Positions 24,257-32,600 of a DNA stretch of 64,000 bases are shown piece after piece (positions within the stretch are counted from its first letter, which is position 1; each line of letters starts with the position of its first letter). A program made the translations under genes and the position numbers. Source of the stretch: a bacterium. Its GTDB lineage: Bacteria > Bacillota > Clostridia > Oscillospirales > Oscillospiraceae. Under the pieces are notes generated by a model that saw only the letters and a program-made list of their open reading frames with translations, did not search any database and was not told the origin of the DNA. The stretch lies in assembly GCA_004560375.1 (NCBI GenBank), contig SFVC01000008.1, forward strand, positions 1 to 64,000, given 5' to 3'.

Positions 24257-24928
24257 TCAGTCCACCTGCGGCTCATAGGCCACCACGCCCAGCTCCGCCA
24301 GCTGGTCGATGCCCTTCTGCACCCAGGGGCGGAAGTCGATGGAGTAGGGCGCCGTGTCGTCCGCGGTGTACTCGCTCTGCGTAGTGTTTCCCACGTCCCT
24401 GGAGGCGGCGGGGGCGGGATCCTCCGCCGCAGCGGCGCCGGTGCCGATGCTGACGCCGCCGGCCTGCCCCATCGAGAAGGAGTTGGACTGGTTCCTCATG
24501 CAGTTCTCCGCGTGCCAGAACCAGTCGCCGTCCATTTGGAACCACTCCATCCAGCCGAAGTCGTCCACCGTACCGCCCAGCATCAGGTAGCCCTTCTGGC
24601 CGGTGGCGGGGTCGGTGCGCTCATAGAGATAGGGGGCGTCCTCGCTGATCTTGTCGGTGATGTCCAGGCGCTGATCGTCCACGGTGAGCCACAGCCGCCC
24701 GTTTCCGTCCACCTCGGCGGGGGGGACGGCGTTCAGACGGTCGTAGTAGGCGGTGTCCGTGTTGGGATCCACCGTCACCGACCCGCCGCCGATGAAGTGG
24801 TACACCTGGGCGGGCAGGCCCGCCGCGATGGACAGCGCGCAGCCCGCCGCCAGCGCCGCCGCCAGCGCGATGACGCCCGCCTTGGGCAGGCGCCGCTTCC
24901 CTGTATCCATATGTTCCATCCTGTTCAT
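24257..24928 (-). CDS. membrane-anchored partner of the second ECF factor (223 aa)
   Basis: One hydrophobic segment near the N-terminus (AGVIALAAALAAGCALSIAA) and an extracellular part without a recognised domain (GWMEWFQMDGDWFWHAENCM, then an Ala-rich linker). It ends in VAYEPQVD, close to the AAYEPQ end of the unrelated-looking partner at 23029. The ATG at 24928 is chosen because AAAAAAGGAGGAAATC lies directly upstream and the gene then starts after the sigma stop at 24948; the longer frame to 25000 would overlap the sigma gene by about 50 bases. Probably the anti-sigma or sensor of the upstream ECF factor, by position and topology only. Confidence 0.65.
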   Translation of the reverse strand: MNRMEHMDTGKRRLPKAGVIALAAALAAGCALSIAAGLPAQVYHFIGGGSVTVDPNTDTAYYDRLNAVPPAEVDGNGRLWLTVDDQRLDITDKISEDAPYLYERTDPATGQKGYLMLGGTVDDFGWMEWFQMDGDWFWHAENCMRNQSNSFSMGQAGGVSIGTGAAAAEDPAPAASRDVGNTTQSEYTADDTAPYSIDFRPWVQKGIDQLAELGVVAYEPQVD

Positions 24929-24947
24929 GATTTCCTCCTTTTTTGGG

Positions 24948-25448
24948 TCACTCAGCGCAGCCTGTTCCATCATGTGCCGGTATTCCTTCCGCATTGTCAC
25001 TCAGCTCCTTTTTCAGCATGGCCCGGGCGCGCTGCATCCGGGTCTGAACGGCGGTACGGGACAGGTGCAGGATGTCCCCGATCTCTCCCTGGTCATAGCC
25101 CTCCCAGTAGTAGAGGTGAACCACCGCCCGGTATTTGGGGGGCAGGGCCTGCACCGCCGCCCACACCGCCCGGTCTGGCTCCTCCCGGAAGGGCAGATTC
25201 TCGTCCAGTTCCCCCACGTTTCTGCGCCAGAAGGAGCGCAACTGGCTCCGGCACAGGTTGGCGGCGCAGGTGAGCAGCCAGGCCTTTTCCTTCCCGGGCA
25301 GCAGGACGGCTTTGCCCTCCGCCAGCTTGAGAAAGACGCTTTGGCACACGTCCTCCCCGTCGGCGCGGCTGCCCAGATAGCTGTACGCCAGCCGGAACAC
25401 GTCGTCGCCGTATTGGCGGAACAGCTCCGCCAGCTTTTTCTGATCCAT
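24948..25448 (-). CDS. ECF-subfamily RNA polymerase sigma factor (166 aa)
   Basis: Region 2 is VFRLAYSYLGSRADGEDVCQ followed by SVFLKLAEGKAV and KAWLLTCAANLCRSQLRSFW. Region 4 is ALPPKYRAVVHLYYWEGYDQ followed by GEIGDILHLSRTAVQTRMQRARAML. The start at ATG 25448 has AAGGGGG eight bases upstream; a GTG at 25490 opens the same frame with a poorer site. Its stop is 19 bases before the start of the membrane partner gene. A plausible ECF-type promoter lies at 25558-25586. Confidence 0.92.
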   Translation of the reverse strand: MDQKKLAELFRQYGDDVFRLAYSYLGSRADGEDVCQSVFLKLAEGKAVLLPGKEKAWLLTCAANLCRSQLRSFWRRNVGELDENLPFREEPDRAVWAAVQALPPKYRAVVHLYYWEGYDQGEIGDILHLSRTAVQTRMQRARAMLKKELSDNAEGIPAHDGTGCAE

Positions 25449-25557
25449 GGGCTTGCCCCCTTTCGCCGGCGCAAGCTTCGTATCGCTCACCCTGCCGCCG
25501 AACTATGATGATGCGCCGCCTGCTGATGGCGGCGCCCCATTTTGTGGCCACATCTAT

Positions 25558-25586
25558 AAAACGATTTAACACCCGAATTTATCACA
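25558..25586 (-). promoter_or_regulatory. candidate ECF-type promoter of the sigma gene at 24948
   Basis: On the minus strand TGTGAT (25586-25581), 17 bases, CGTTTT (25563-25558), again preceded by AAAAATTTTT. The CGT core at -10 is typical of ECF promoters. Confidence 0.45.
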
Positions 25587-25652
25587 ACGCAAGCAAAAAT
25601 TTTTGCCAGGGGGCGCCAACGCATCCCGCCCCCGGCCCCCGCCCGATTTCCC

Positions 25653-25681
25653 TTGAAATTGACAGAGAAATGCGGTACACT
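25653..25681 (+). promoter_or_regulatory. promoter of the dipeptidase gene
   Basis: TTGAAA (25653-25658), a 17-base spacer and TACACT (25676-25681). Confidence 0.75.
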
Positions 25682-25739
25682 ATGAGGAAAGCGCCGCCCC
25701 CTTGTCGGAAGCGGCAAACCACCGAGGAGTGTTATACAT

Positions 25740-27143
25740 ATGATCACGAAAGAACAGATCGAAGCCTATTTCGCGGACAAAGAAAAGACGCTGGTGGACG
25801 CGGTGAGCCGCCTGGTGTCCATCGACAGCGTGGAGGGCGAGCCCGCCCCGGGCGCTCCCTTCGGCCCCGGTCCCGCCGCCGCCCTGGACGAGGCGCTGGC
25901 CATCGCCCGGGAGTGGGGCCTGACGGCGGAAAACCATGAGGGCTATGTGGGCACCGCCGATCTGAACGGCGGCGAGGACGCCCTGCACATACTGGGCCAC
26001 CTGGACGTGGTGGCCCCCGGGGAGGGCTGGAGCATCACCCAGCCCTACACCCCCAAGCTGGTGGACGACCTGCTGTACGGCCGGGGCACCGACGACGACA
26101 AGGGGCCGGTGATCGCCTCCTTGCTGGCCATGAAGGCGGTGAAGGATCTGGGCGTGCCGCTGACGAAGAACTGCAAAATGATCATGGGCACCAACGAGGA
26201 GAGCGGCTCCGGGGACATCGCCTGGTACTTCGCCCGCCATCCCTTTGCCCCCGCCACCTTCTCCCCCGACTCCGGCTTCCCCGTGATCAACACGGAGAAG
26301 GGCACCCTCCGGCCCACCTTCACCAAGAGCTGGCCCGCCCAGAGGGATCTGCCCCGGGTGAACTGGATCCACGGCGGCATCCGGACGAATATCCTGCCCG
26401 GGGACGCCTCCGCCGGGGTGGAAGGGCTGACCATGTACGACATCCAGCCCGTGGCCCGGAACGTGACGGCCCGCACGGGGATCAAGTTCACCTTCGTCAA
26501 CGAGGACGGGGTGACGGTGATCAAGGCCAAGGGGGAGGGCTCCCACGCCGCCTACCCCGAGGGGGGCAACAACGCCATCACCGGGCTCATCGCCCTGCTG
26601 TGCGCCCTGCCCCTGGCCGACGGGGGCTGCAAGGACGCCCTCCAGGATCTCAACGCCCTGATCCCCCACGGGGACTACAAGGGCCGGGCCCTGGGCATCG
26701 CCCAGGAAGAGCCCATCTCCGGGCCGCTGACCCTGGCCTTCTCCCTGCTGGAGGTGACGGACACCGGGCTGAAGGGCTTCTTCGACAGCCGGGCGCCCCT
26801 GTGCGCCACCGAGGAGAACTGCCTCCAGGTGGCCAAGGCCGCCTTTGAGGGCAAGGGCTTCACCTTTGAGGCCGTCCAGGGCGCGCCCCACCATGTCCCG
26901 GAGAGCAGCCCCTTCATCCAGATCCTGCTGCGCCGGTACGAGGAGTACACCGGCCTGAAGGGGGAGTGCCTGTCCACCGGCGGCGGCACCTACGTCCACG
27001 ATATCCCCGGCGGCGTGGCCTTCGGCTGCACCCTGCCCGGCTTCGACACCCACCTCCATGGCGCGGATGAGCGGGTGCGGGTCAGCGATCTGATGCTGTC
27101 CGCCAAGCTGTTCACCCATATCATCATTGATATGTGCACGTAA
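25740..27143 (+). CDS. PepV-like M20 dipeptidase (Sapep family) (467 aa)
   Basis: Cytoplasmic metal-dependent dipeptidase that completes degradation of imported peptides. Metal-ligand and catalytic blocks of the M20 family are intact: HILGHLDVVAPGEGW (first His and Asp), LYGRGTDDDKGPVIASLLAM (bridging Asp), GTNEESGSGDI (catalytic Glu pair) and HLHGADERVRV near the C-terminus. The PepV-type lid domain lies between (VKSW-like TKSWPAQRDL, GSHAAYPEGGNNAITGL). Length is normal for PepV/Sapep proteins. Start ATG 25740 lies in a leader driven by its own promoter. A terminator follows directly. Confidence 0.93.
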   Translation: MITKEQIEAYFADKEKTLVDAVSRLVSIDSVEGEPAPGAPFGPGPAAALDEALAIAREWGLTAENHEGYVGTADLNGGEDALHILGHLDVVAPGEGWSITQPYTPKLVDDLLYGRGTDDDKGPVIASLLAMKAVKDLGVPLTKNCKMIMGTNEESGSGDIAWYFARHPFAPATFSPDSGFPVINTEKGTLRPTFTKSWPAQRDLPRVNWIHGGIRTNILPGDASAGVEGLTMYDIQPVARNVTARTGIKFTFVNEDGVTVIKAKGEGSHAAYPEGGNNAITGLIALLCALPLADGGCKDALQDLNALIPHGDYKGRALGIAQEEPISGPLTLAFSLLEVTDTGLKGFFDSRAPLCATEENCLQVAKAAFEGKGFTFEAVQGAPHHVPESSPFIQILLRRYEEYTGLKGECLSTGGGTYVHDIPGGVAFGCTLPGFDTHLHGADERVRVSDLMLSAKLFTHIIIDMCT

Positions 27144-27144
27144 G

Positions 27145-27173
27145 AAAAAGCCTGCCTTGCGGCAGGCTTTTTT
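27145..27173. terminator. two-way terminator between the dipeptidase and spoIIP
   Basis: AAAAAGCCTGCC-TTGC-GGCAGGCTTTTTT directly between two convergent stop codons. Confidence 0.92.
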
Positions 27174-28354
27174 CATTGCCCCGTCTCCTCCGTCATCAGC
27201 TCCACCACCGTCCGGGCGTACAGCCGGGCGGCGGTGATGGCCTCCTGGAGGGTGTTTCCGTGGGTGCCCACCTCCACCAGCAGGGTGCCGGTGGACAGGT
27301 GCTGGTTGAACCGGGAGCCCCGCAGCACCACCGGCCGGGCCAGGGTGGCCCACTTGCCGGCCAGGGCGTCCTGGATCTCCAGGGCCAGGGCCAGGTTTAC
27401 CTTCCAGTTGGGGTGCACCTGGCCGCTGGCGTCGCTGCCCAGCACCATCATCACCTGGGCGCAGTTGTCCACCGTCCCCGCCACCACCTTGTAGATGGTG
27501 CCGTCGTTGGCCGCCAGCGCATCCCGGTGGACGTCCAGCAGCAGCACGATGGAGGGGTGTTCCTTCAGCGCCGCCGCCACCCCCTCCAGGGAGCGCTTGT
27601 AGGCCTCGTTGTAGCTGGGGTAGTCGTAGAGGGTGGTGTCGTGGATCACGCCGATGCCCGCCGCCTCAAACACCGCCGCCATCTCCTCCCCCACCCGCAC
27701 CATGTTCTGCTCTGTGTTCAGGGTGCGGTGGTCGCCGCTGGGCTCGTACACGTCCTCCCCGTCCATGGTATAGGCCTCGGTGGCGTGGGAGTGGTAGATC
27801 AGCACCTTTGGGCCCTCCCCCCGGTTGGACAGCTCCGGCGCGGCCGCCAGCAGCGCCGGCAGATCCAGGGTATAGTCCGTGTGGTTGTAGACGGACAGAC
27901 TCCCCGACGTGACATACTTGGCGGAGGAGCCCGCCACCATAGTCTTGGCGATGATCCCCTCCGGGGCGGTGGTGGTGGGCGGGAGGTTGGGCTCCTCCTC
28001 GCCGTCGTCCGGGTTGGGCTCCAGCTCCTCCGAATCGGGGGTGGCGGCGGGGGCGGGATCGTCCCCGGCCGGGGCGCTCTCCGAGGGGGGCGCCCCCACC
28101 CCCAGCAGGGAGGACTGGGCCAGCACCAGCCTGTCCCAACCGGACAGGCCCTCCCCCTGCCGGGAGTCGCCCAGCTCCACCGCCAGCAGGGAGGTGGCCA
28201 CCTGGGCGCTGTCCGCCAGCCGCAGCAGATCTCCCAGCGCCGCCGCCGGATCCCCCACCAGCCACAGCAGCCACGCCGCCAGGCCCGCCACCAGCGCCGC
28301 AGCCGCCAGCCGCAGCCCCCGCAGCAACCCCCGGGTTGTCCTTTTCTTTCGCAT
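27173..28354 (-). CDS. spoIIP: stage II sporulation protein P (393 aa)
   Basis: Membrane-anchored peptidoglycan amidase/endopeptidase of the SpoIID-SpoIIM-SpoIIP engulfment machine. The N-terminus is basic with one transmembrane segment (LRLAAAALVAGLAAWLLWLV), followed by a Pro/Glu-rich linker. The SpoIIP domain starts near residue 190: VLIYHSHATEAYT with the catalytic His, VIHDTTLYDYPSYNEAYKRS, IVLLLDVHRDAL and LLVEVGTHGNTLQEA. The ATG at 28354 has GAGAGGTGATT upstream; the longer frame to 28438 has no signal peptide logic. It is divergent from the AbrB/ABC operon. It shows that the organism is, or descends from, a spore former. Confidence 0.95.
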   Translation of the reverse strand: MRKKRTTRGLLRGLRLAAAALVAGLAAWLLWLVGDPAAALGDLLRLADSAQVATSLLAVELGDSRQGEGLSGWDRLVLAQSSLLGVGAPPSESAPAGDDPAPAATPDSEELEPNPDDGEEEPNLPPTTTAPEGIIAKTMVAGSSAKYVTSGSLSVYNHTDYTLDLPALLAAAPELSNRGEGPKVLIYHSHATEAYTMDGEDVYEPSGDHRTLNTEQNMVRVGEEMAAVFEAAGIGVIHDTTLYDYPSYNEAYKRSLEGVAAALKEHPSIVLLLDVHRDALAANDGTIYKVVAGTVDNCAQVMMVLGSDASGQVHPNWKVNLALALEIQDALAGKWATLARPVVLRGSRFNQHLSTGTLLVEVGTHGNTLQEAITAARLYARTVVELMTEETGQ

Positions 28355-28431
28355 CGCAATCACCTCTCTGGATGATATGCGGCGGAGTTGGAAATTATGG
28401 CAGCTTTCTTTTTTGTATCTGCCCTGCCCAC

Positions 28432-28460
28432 TTGACAAGCCAGGTTTGTAGAGTTATACT
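28432..28460 (+). promoter_or_regulatory. consensus promoter of the AbrB-ABC operon
   Basis: TTGACA (28432-28437), a 17-base spacer and TATACT (28455-28460), 35 bases before the AbrB start. Confidence 0.85.
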
Positions 28461-28495
28461 AAACGGGAAAAGTATTACTAATTGGAGGAGTCAGA

Positions 28496-28741
28496 ATGAA
28501 ACTGAAGTTGCCGCGGGATCAATTTCTCTCCACCGTGCGGGTGGGGGACAAGGGCCAGATCGTCATCCCCAAGGAGGTGCGGGATCTCTTTGAGATCGAG
28601 CCGGGAGATAACCTGCTGCTGATGGCGGACAAGAAGAAGGGCATCGCCATTGTGGCCTTCGACGGCATGATCGACTTCATGAACGAGTCTATCCGCCAGG
28701 CCCAGCAGGAGCAAAAGAATCAGGAGGAGGAAAAATCATGA
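28496..28741 (+). CDS. AbrB/MazE/SpoVT-family DNA-binding protein (81 aa)
   Basis: Residues 10-55 form the swapped-hairpin AbrB fold (STVRVGDKGQIVIPKEVRDL followed by FEIEPGDNLLLMAD). The tail is a Gln/Glu-rich helix. It is the first gene of a three-gene operon: its stop codon overlaps the start of the ABC ATPase gene (ATGA). AbrB-like proteins next to two-component drug-efflux-type ABC genes are common in Firmicutes and usually regulate the transporter. The ATG at 28496 has TTGGAGGAG upstream. Confidence 0.9.
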   Translation: MKLKLPRDQFLSTVRVGDKGQIVIPKEVRDLFEIEPGDNLLLMADKKKGIAIVAFDGMIDFMNESIRQAQQEQKNQEEEKS

Positions 28742-29457
28742 ACGCCATTCAAATCGCCGGCCTCTCCCGGGACTACGGGAAGCGCCGGGTGGTGGACCGC
28801 CTGGAGCTCACCGTGGGGTCGGGGGAGCTGTTTGCCCTGCTGGGGGTGAACGGGGCGGGCAAGTCCACCACCATCAAGATGCTGTGCTGCCTCACCGTGC
28901 CCACCGAGGGGGACGCCGCCCTCATGGGCCACAGCGTCCGCACGGACAGCCACCGGGCCAAGGAGGTGCTGGCCGTCTCCCCCCAGGAGACGGCAGTGGC
29001 CCCCGGCCTGACGGTGGAGGAAAACCTGGCGCTGATGGCCGGGGTGTACCGCCGCCCCCGGACCCGGGTTGGGGAGGTCATGGATCAGCTGGGCCTGGGC
29101 CAGTGGGCCGGGCAGCGGGCCAAAACCCTGTCCGGCGGCTGGCAGCGGCGGCTGTCCATCGCCATGGCCCTGGTGTCCCAGCCGGAGGTGCTGTTTCTGG
29201 ACGAGCCCACCCTGGGCCTGGACGTACTGGCCCGGCGGGAGCTGTGGGGGGTTATCCGGGGCCTGAAGGGCCGCACCGCCATCGTCCTCACCACCCACTA
29301 CCTGGAGGAGGCGGAGGCCCTGGCCGACCGCATCGGCATCATGGCGGCGGGCAGACTCCGGGCGGTGGGCACGGCGGAGGAGCTGAAGGCCCTGGCAGGC
29401 TGCGAAAATTTTGAGGACGCCTTTGTGGCGCTGGCGGGAGAGGAGGCGGCGTCATGA
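28738..29457 (+). CDS. ABC transporter ATP-binding protein (ABC-2 efflux type) (239 aa)
   Basis: Walker A LGVNGAGKSTTIKML, Q-loop near VSPQETAVAPGLTVEENL, signature LSGGWQRRLSIAMAL (with W in place of the usual E/Q), Walker B VLFLDEPTLGLDV and the switch His in VLTTHYLEEAE. Of the CcmA/DrrA type that pairs with ABC-2 permeases in drug or lipid export. Overlaps the AbrB gene at its start and the permease gene at its end by four bases each, so all three are coupled. Confidence 0.93.
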   Translation: MNAIQIAGLSRDYGKRRVVDRLELTVGSGELFALLGVNGAGKSTTIKMLCCLTVPTEGDAALMGHSVRTDSHRAKEVLAVSPQETAVAPGLTVEENLALMAGVYRRPRTRVGEVMDQLGLGQWAGQRAKTLSGGWQRRLSIAMALVSQPEVLFLDEPTLGLDVLARRELWGVIRGLKGRTAIVLTTHYLEEAEALADRIGIMAAGRLRAVGTAEELKALAGCENFEDAFVALAGEEAAS

Positions 29458-30185
29458 GGATACTGGCCTTTGCCAAGCGCAACACCAAGGAGCTGCTCCG
29501 GGATCCGCTGACCCTGTTTTTCGGGCTGGGTTTCCCCCTGGTGCTGCTGGTGCTGATGAACGTGATCCAGCGCAACGTGCCGGTGGAGATCTTCCGGCTG
29601 GAGACCCTGGCCCCGGGTATCGCCCTGTTCGGGCTGACCTTCCTGGCGCTGTTCTCCGGGTTGCTGCTGGCCCGGGATCGCTCCACCGCCTTCCTGTCCC
29701 GGCTGGCGGCGTCGCCCATGACGGCGGCGGATTTTCTGCTGGGCTACCTGCTGCCCCTGCTGCCCATGGCGGTGGGGCAAAGCGTCATCTGTCTGGCGGC
29801 GGCGGTGGTGCTGGGTCTGCCCCTGAGCTGGAATCTGCCGGCGGTGGTGCTGTCCCTCATCCCCTCGGCCCTGTTGTTCATCGCCCTGGGCCTGCTGTGC
29901 GGCACCCTGTTCAACGACAAACAGGTGGGCGGTATGTGCGGCGCCCTGCTCACCAACGTGACGGCCTGGCTGGCGGGGATCTGGTTCGACCTGTCCCTGC
30001 TGGGCGGGGGATTCCGGACGTTTGCCTATCTGCTGCCCTTTGCCCACGGGGCGGACGGGGCCCGGGCGGCGCTGGCCGGGGACTGGGCCGCCCTGCCGGG
30101 GCATCTGCTGTGGGTATCCGTCTGGGCGGCGGCGGTGATGGCCCTGGCGGTGTGGCTGTTCCGCCAAAAAATGGTGGAGCGGTAA
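29454..30185 (+). CDS. ABC-2 family transporter permease (243 aa)
   Basis: Six hydrophobic segments in an ABC-2 pattern: FFGLGFPLVLLVLMNVI, LFGLTFLALFSGLLLARD, DFLLGYLLPLLPMAVGQSVI, VVLSLIPSALLFIALGLLCG, MCGALLTNVTAWLAGIWFDL and a last helix before LFRQKMVER. The short N-terminal cytoplasmic stretch FAKRNTKELLRDPLTLFF is typical of DrrB-like permeases. The start overlaps the ATPase gene (ATGA). Probably forms a homodimeric exporter with the ATPase; substrate unknown. Confidence 0.9.
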   Translation: MRILAFAKRNTKELLRDPLTLFFGLGFPLVLLVLMNVIQRNVPVEIFRLETLAPGIALFGLTFLALFSGLLLARDRSTAFLSRLAASPMTAADFLLGYLLPLLPMAVGQSVICLAAAVVLGLPLSWNLPAVVLSLIPSALLFIALGLLCGTLFNDKQVGGMCGALLTNVTAWLAGIWFDLSLLGGGFRTFAYLLPFAHGADGARAALAGDWAALPGHLLWVSVWAAAVMALAVWLFRQKMVER

Positions 30186-30222
30186 ATGCCTATTTTCGTG
30201 CCCTTCTTTCCTTGTTCAGCCC

Positions 30223-30251
30223 TTGAATTCCAGGTTCCGCTGTGGTACAAT
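30223..30251 (+). promoter_or_regulatory. promoter of the bactofilin gene
   Basis: TTGAAT (30223-30228), a 17-base spacer and TACAAT (30246-30251) with an extended TGTGG before it. Confidence 0.75.
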
Positions 30252-30327
30252 ACCCAATATCCGAAACAGCAGGACGGGCCTGCCCCTGGGGCCATGCTGT
30301 GGGAAAAAGGAAAGGTGAGGATTCCCA

Positions 30328-30822
30328 ATGGGCTTTTTCAGCAGCACACAGAGGACGGACACCCAGATCCCCATTGCCATGGAGGGCGAAAAGCCCCAGG
30401 AGAGCCTGCCCCCGCCCCAGAAGGTGGCCAGCACTCTGATCACTCAGGGCATCACCTTTAAGGGCGTCATCGAGGGGGAGGGCGTGGTTCAGGTGGAAGG
30501 CGTGGTGGAGGGTGAGTTCCGCATGGTGGGCGCGGTCATCGTGGCCGACACCGGCCTGGTTCGCGGCCCCATCTCCGCCGACGTGGTTCGGGTGGCCGGC
30601 AAAGTCGAGGGCAACGTCACCGCCCGGGAGCATATGCGCCTGGAGCAGACGGGCTCCCTCATCGGCGACGTGGCCACCGCCTCCCTGGTGGTGGAGGACG
30701 GCGGCTGCCTTAACGGCCGCTCCACCATGACCAAGGGCCCCGCCCCGGAGCCCGAGCTGGCCGATGTGACCGTCACCGACGACCTCCAATTCGGCCCCGC
30801 CTACGACATCGAGGGCGAGTAA
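30328..30822 (+). CDS. bactofilin, polymer-forming cytoskeletal protein (164 aa)
   Basis: The central region is a right-handed beta-helix built from short repeats, visible as ITFKGVIEGEGVVQVEGVVE, VADTGLVRGPISADVVRVAG and GNVTAREHMRLEQTGSLIGD, the DUF583/bactofilin pattern. Disordered Pro-rich ends flank it, as usual. Bactofilins assemble into nucleotide-independent filaments at the membrane and affect cell shape and wall synthesis. Single-gene unit with its own promoter and a terminator shared with the convergent fakA-like gene. The ATG at 30328 follows AAAGGTGAGGA. Confidence 0.93.
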   Translation: MGFFSSTQRTDTQIPIAMEGEKPQESLPPPQKVASTLITQGITFKGVIEGEGVVQVEGVVEGEFRMVGAVIVADTGLVRGPISADVVRVAGKVEGNVTAREHMRLEQTGSLIGDVATASLVVEDGGCLNGRSTMTKGPAPEPELADVTVTDDLQFGPAYDIEGE

Positions 30823-30836
30823 CCCCGGCATTGCAT

Positions 30837-30874
30837 AAAAAAGGCCCGGTTTCTTTGGAAACCGGGCCTTTTTT
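30837..30874. terminator. two-way terminator between bactofilin and the DAK2 gene
   Basis: AAAAGGCCCGGTTTC-TTT-GGAAACCGGGCCTTTT: a long stem with A and T runs on both sides. Confidence 0.92.
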
Positions 30875-30880
30875 ATGGTT

Positions 30881-32566
30881 TTATTCTGCGGAGATCATAT
30901 AATAGTACACCGGCTGGCCCCCGGCCAGCAGGGTGATCTCGGCGTTGGGGCAGGCCGCCCGGAAGATCTCCAGGGCCTCGTTGGCCTGCTCCTCGGACAC
31001 GTCCTCGCCGTAGAAAATGTTGATAAACTCCGCGTCCTGCTGCAGATCCGACTTGGCCAGCCGCTCCAGCAGGGCGTTGATGGACTGATCGGTGCCGAAC
31101 AGCTGGCCCTCCGCCAGGGCCATGTAGTCCCCCTCGTGGATCTGGAAGCCGTCAAAATCGGAGTTCCGGGCGGCGTAGGTGATCTCGGAGGTTCGCACGT
31201 TTTGCCGGGCCTCCTCCATAGCGGCGGCGTTGCTCTCGGCGTCCCCGTCGGGATCCAGCACCAGCATGGCGGCGATGCCCTGGGGCACGGTGCGGGTGGG
31301 CACCACCACGATCTCCTTGCCCTCGATGAGGCCCACGCACTGCTGGGCGGCCATGATGATGTTCTTATTGTTGGGCAGGACGAACACCGTCTCGGCGGGG
31401 GTGCGGGCGATCTCCCGCAGGATGTCCTCGGTGGAGGGGTTCATGGTCTGACCGCCGGAGATGACGCCGTCCACCCCCAGATCCTTGAACACGGAGGCCA
31501 TGCCCGCCCCGGCGCTGACGGCCACCACGCCGAACTTCTTCTCCGGCGGGGCGATGGCCCCTTCCCCGCTCTCCTGGGCCTCCAGCTCCGCCTCGATCTG
31601 CTCCAGATCGTCGGTGCTCTGGGCCTGCTTGCCCGCGGCCAGCTCCTGGGCCTGGGTACGCATATTCTCGATCTTGGCCAGCTCCAGGGTGCCGTACTTC
31701 TGGGCCTCGCTCAGCGCCGCCCCGGGGATATCGGTGTGGACGTGAACCTTGAAGGCCTCGTCGTCCTCGCCGATGACCAGGCTGTCGCCGATGCTGTTCA
31801 GATAGGCCCGGAAAGGCTCAATGGATTTGTCCGTGGTTTTGCGGACGATGAATACCGTGTCGAAGGTGAAGGTGATGTCCTCCTCGGACAGAGCGGCGAA
31901 GTCGGCGGACTCCTTCACGTCCTGGGCCTCCTCCGCCCCCTCCGGGGCGGCGATCCCCCGCAGCTCGTCCAGCATCCCCTGGAGAATCACCAGGAAGCCT
32001 TTGCCGCCGGCGTCCACCACTCCGGCCTTTTTCAACACCGGGTTCTGGTTCACCGTGTCCGCCAGGGCGATCTGCCCCTCCGCGATGGCGGCTTCCAGCA
32101 CCGCCTCCACGCTGTTCTGGCTGTGGGCGGTCTCCGCCGCCTTCACGCTGGCCAGCCGGGACACCGTGAGGATGGTGCCCTCGGCGGGCTTCATCACCGC
32201 CTTGTAGGCGGCGGACACGCCCTCGCTGAGGGCGGCGGCGAACACCGCGCCGTCGGCGGTCTCCCGCTCCTTCAGCCCCTTGGAGATCCCCCGGAACAGC
32301 AGGGACAAAATCACGCCGGAGTTCCCCCGGGCCCCCCGCAGCAGGGCGGAGGCGTTGGTGGCGGCGGCCTGCCCGATGGACTGGGCGGGCTTCTTTTTGG
32401 CCTCGGCGGCGGCGGTTCCGATGGTGAGGGACATATTGGTGCCGGTATCCCCGTCGGGGACGGGGAACACATTCAGCTCGTTGATGGCCTGCTTCTGGGC
32501 GTTGATGGAGGCGGAGGCGTGAATCACCATGCGCTGAAACAGCGCGCCGTCAATGATATCTACCAT
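30881..32566 (-). CDS. DAK2-domain protein, fatty acid kinase FakA/YloV-like (561 aa)
   Basis: The N-terminal DAK2 domain binds ATP and Mg through NVFPVPDGDTGTNMSLT, with GARGNSGVILSLLFRG as the second conserved block. A linker and a C-terminal DegV-like/FakA-C region follow (KFGVVAVSAGAGMASVFKDL, then VFVLPNNKNIIMAAQQ and VVVPTRTVPQGIAAML). FakA phosphorylates exogenous fatty acids held by a FakB protein, feeding phospholipid synthesis; no fakB is in the window. Length is typical. It follows the Asp23-like gene by 34 bases, the conserved yloU-yloV order. Start ATG 32566 with AAAGGATGATT upstream. Confidence 0.9.
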   Translation of the reverse strand: MVDIIDGALFQRMVIHASASINAQKQAINELNVFPVPDGDTGTNMSLTIGTAAAEAKKKPAQSIGQAAATNASALLRGARGNSGVILSLLFRGISKGLKERETADGAVFAAALSEGVSAAYKAVMKPAEGTILTVSRLASVKAAETAHSQNSVEAVLEAAIAEGQIALADTVNQNPVLKKAGVVDAGGKGFLVILQGMLDELRGIAAPEGAEEAQDVKESADFAALSEEDITFTFDTVFIVRKTTDKSIEPFRAYLNSIGDSLVIGEDDEAFKVHVHTDIPGAALSEAQKYGTLELAKIENMRTQAQELAAGKQAQSTDDLEQIEAELEAQESGEGAIAPPEKKFGVVAVSAGAGMASVFKDLGVDGVISGGQTMNPSTEDILREIARTPAETVFVLPNNKNIIMAAQQCVGLIEGKEIVVVPTRTVPQGIAAMLVLDPDGDAESNAAAMEEARQNVRTSEITYAARNSDFDGFQIHEGDYMALAEGQLFGTDQSINALLERLAKSDLQQDAEFINIFYGEDVSEEQANEALEIFRAACPNAEITLLAGGQPVYYYMISAE

Positions 32567-32600
32567 ATCAGAATCATCCTTTCTGTCTGGTCTGGACGGC

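Noticed and set aside
24928..25000. longer start for the second ECF partner gene
   Set aside because: It would overlap the sigma gene by about 50 bases, while a near-perfect AGGAGG site precedes the ATG at 24928.
28372..28401. sigma-E-like promoter (GCCATAAT, 14 bases, CATATCAT) upstream of spoIIP
   Set aside because: The hexamers and spacing look attractive for a sporulation gene, but transcription would start at about 28365, inside the ribosome binding site at 28361-28369.
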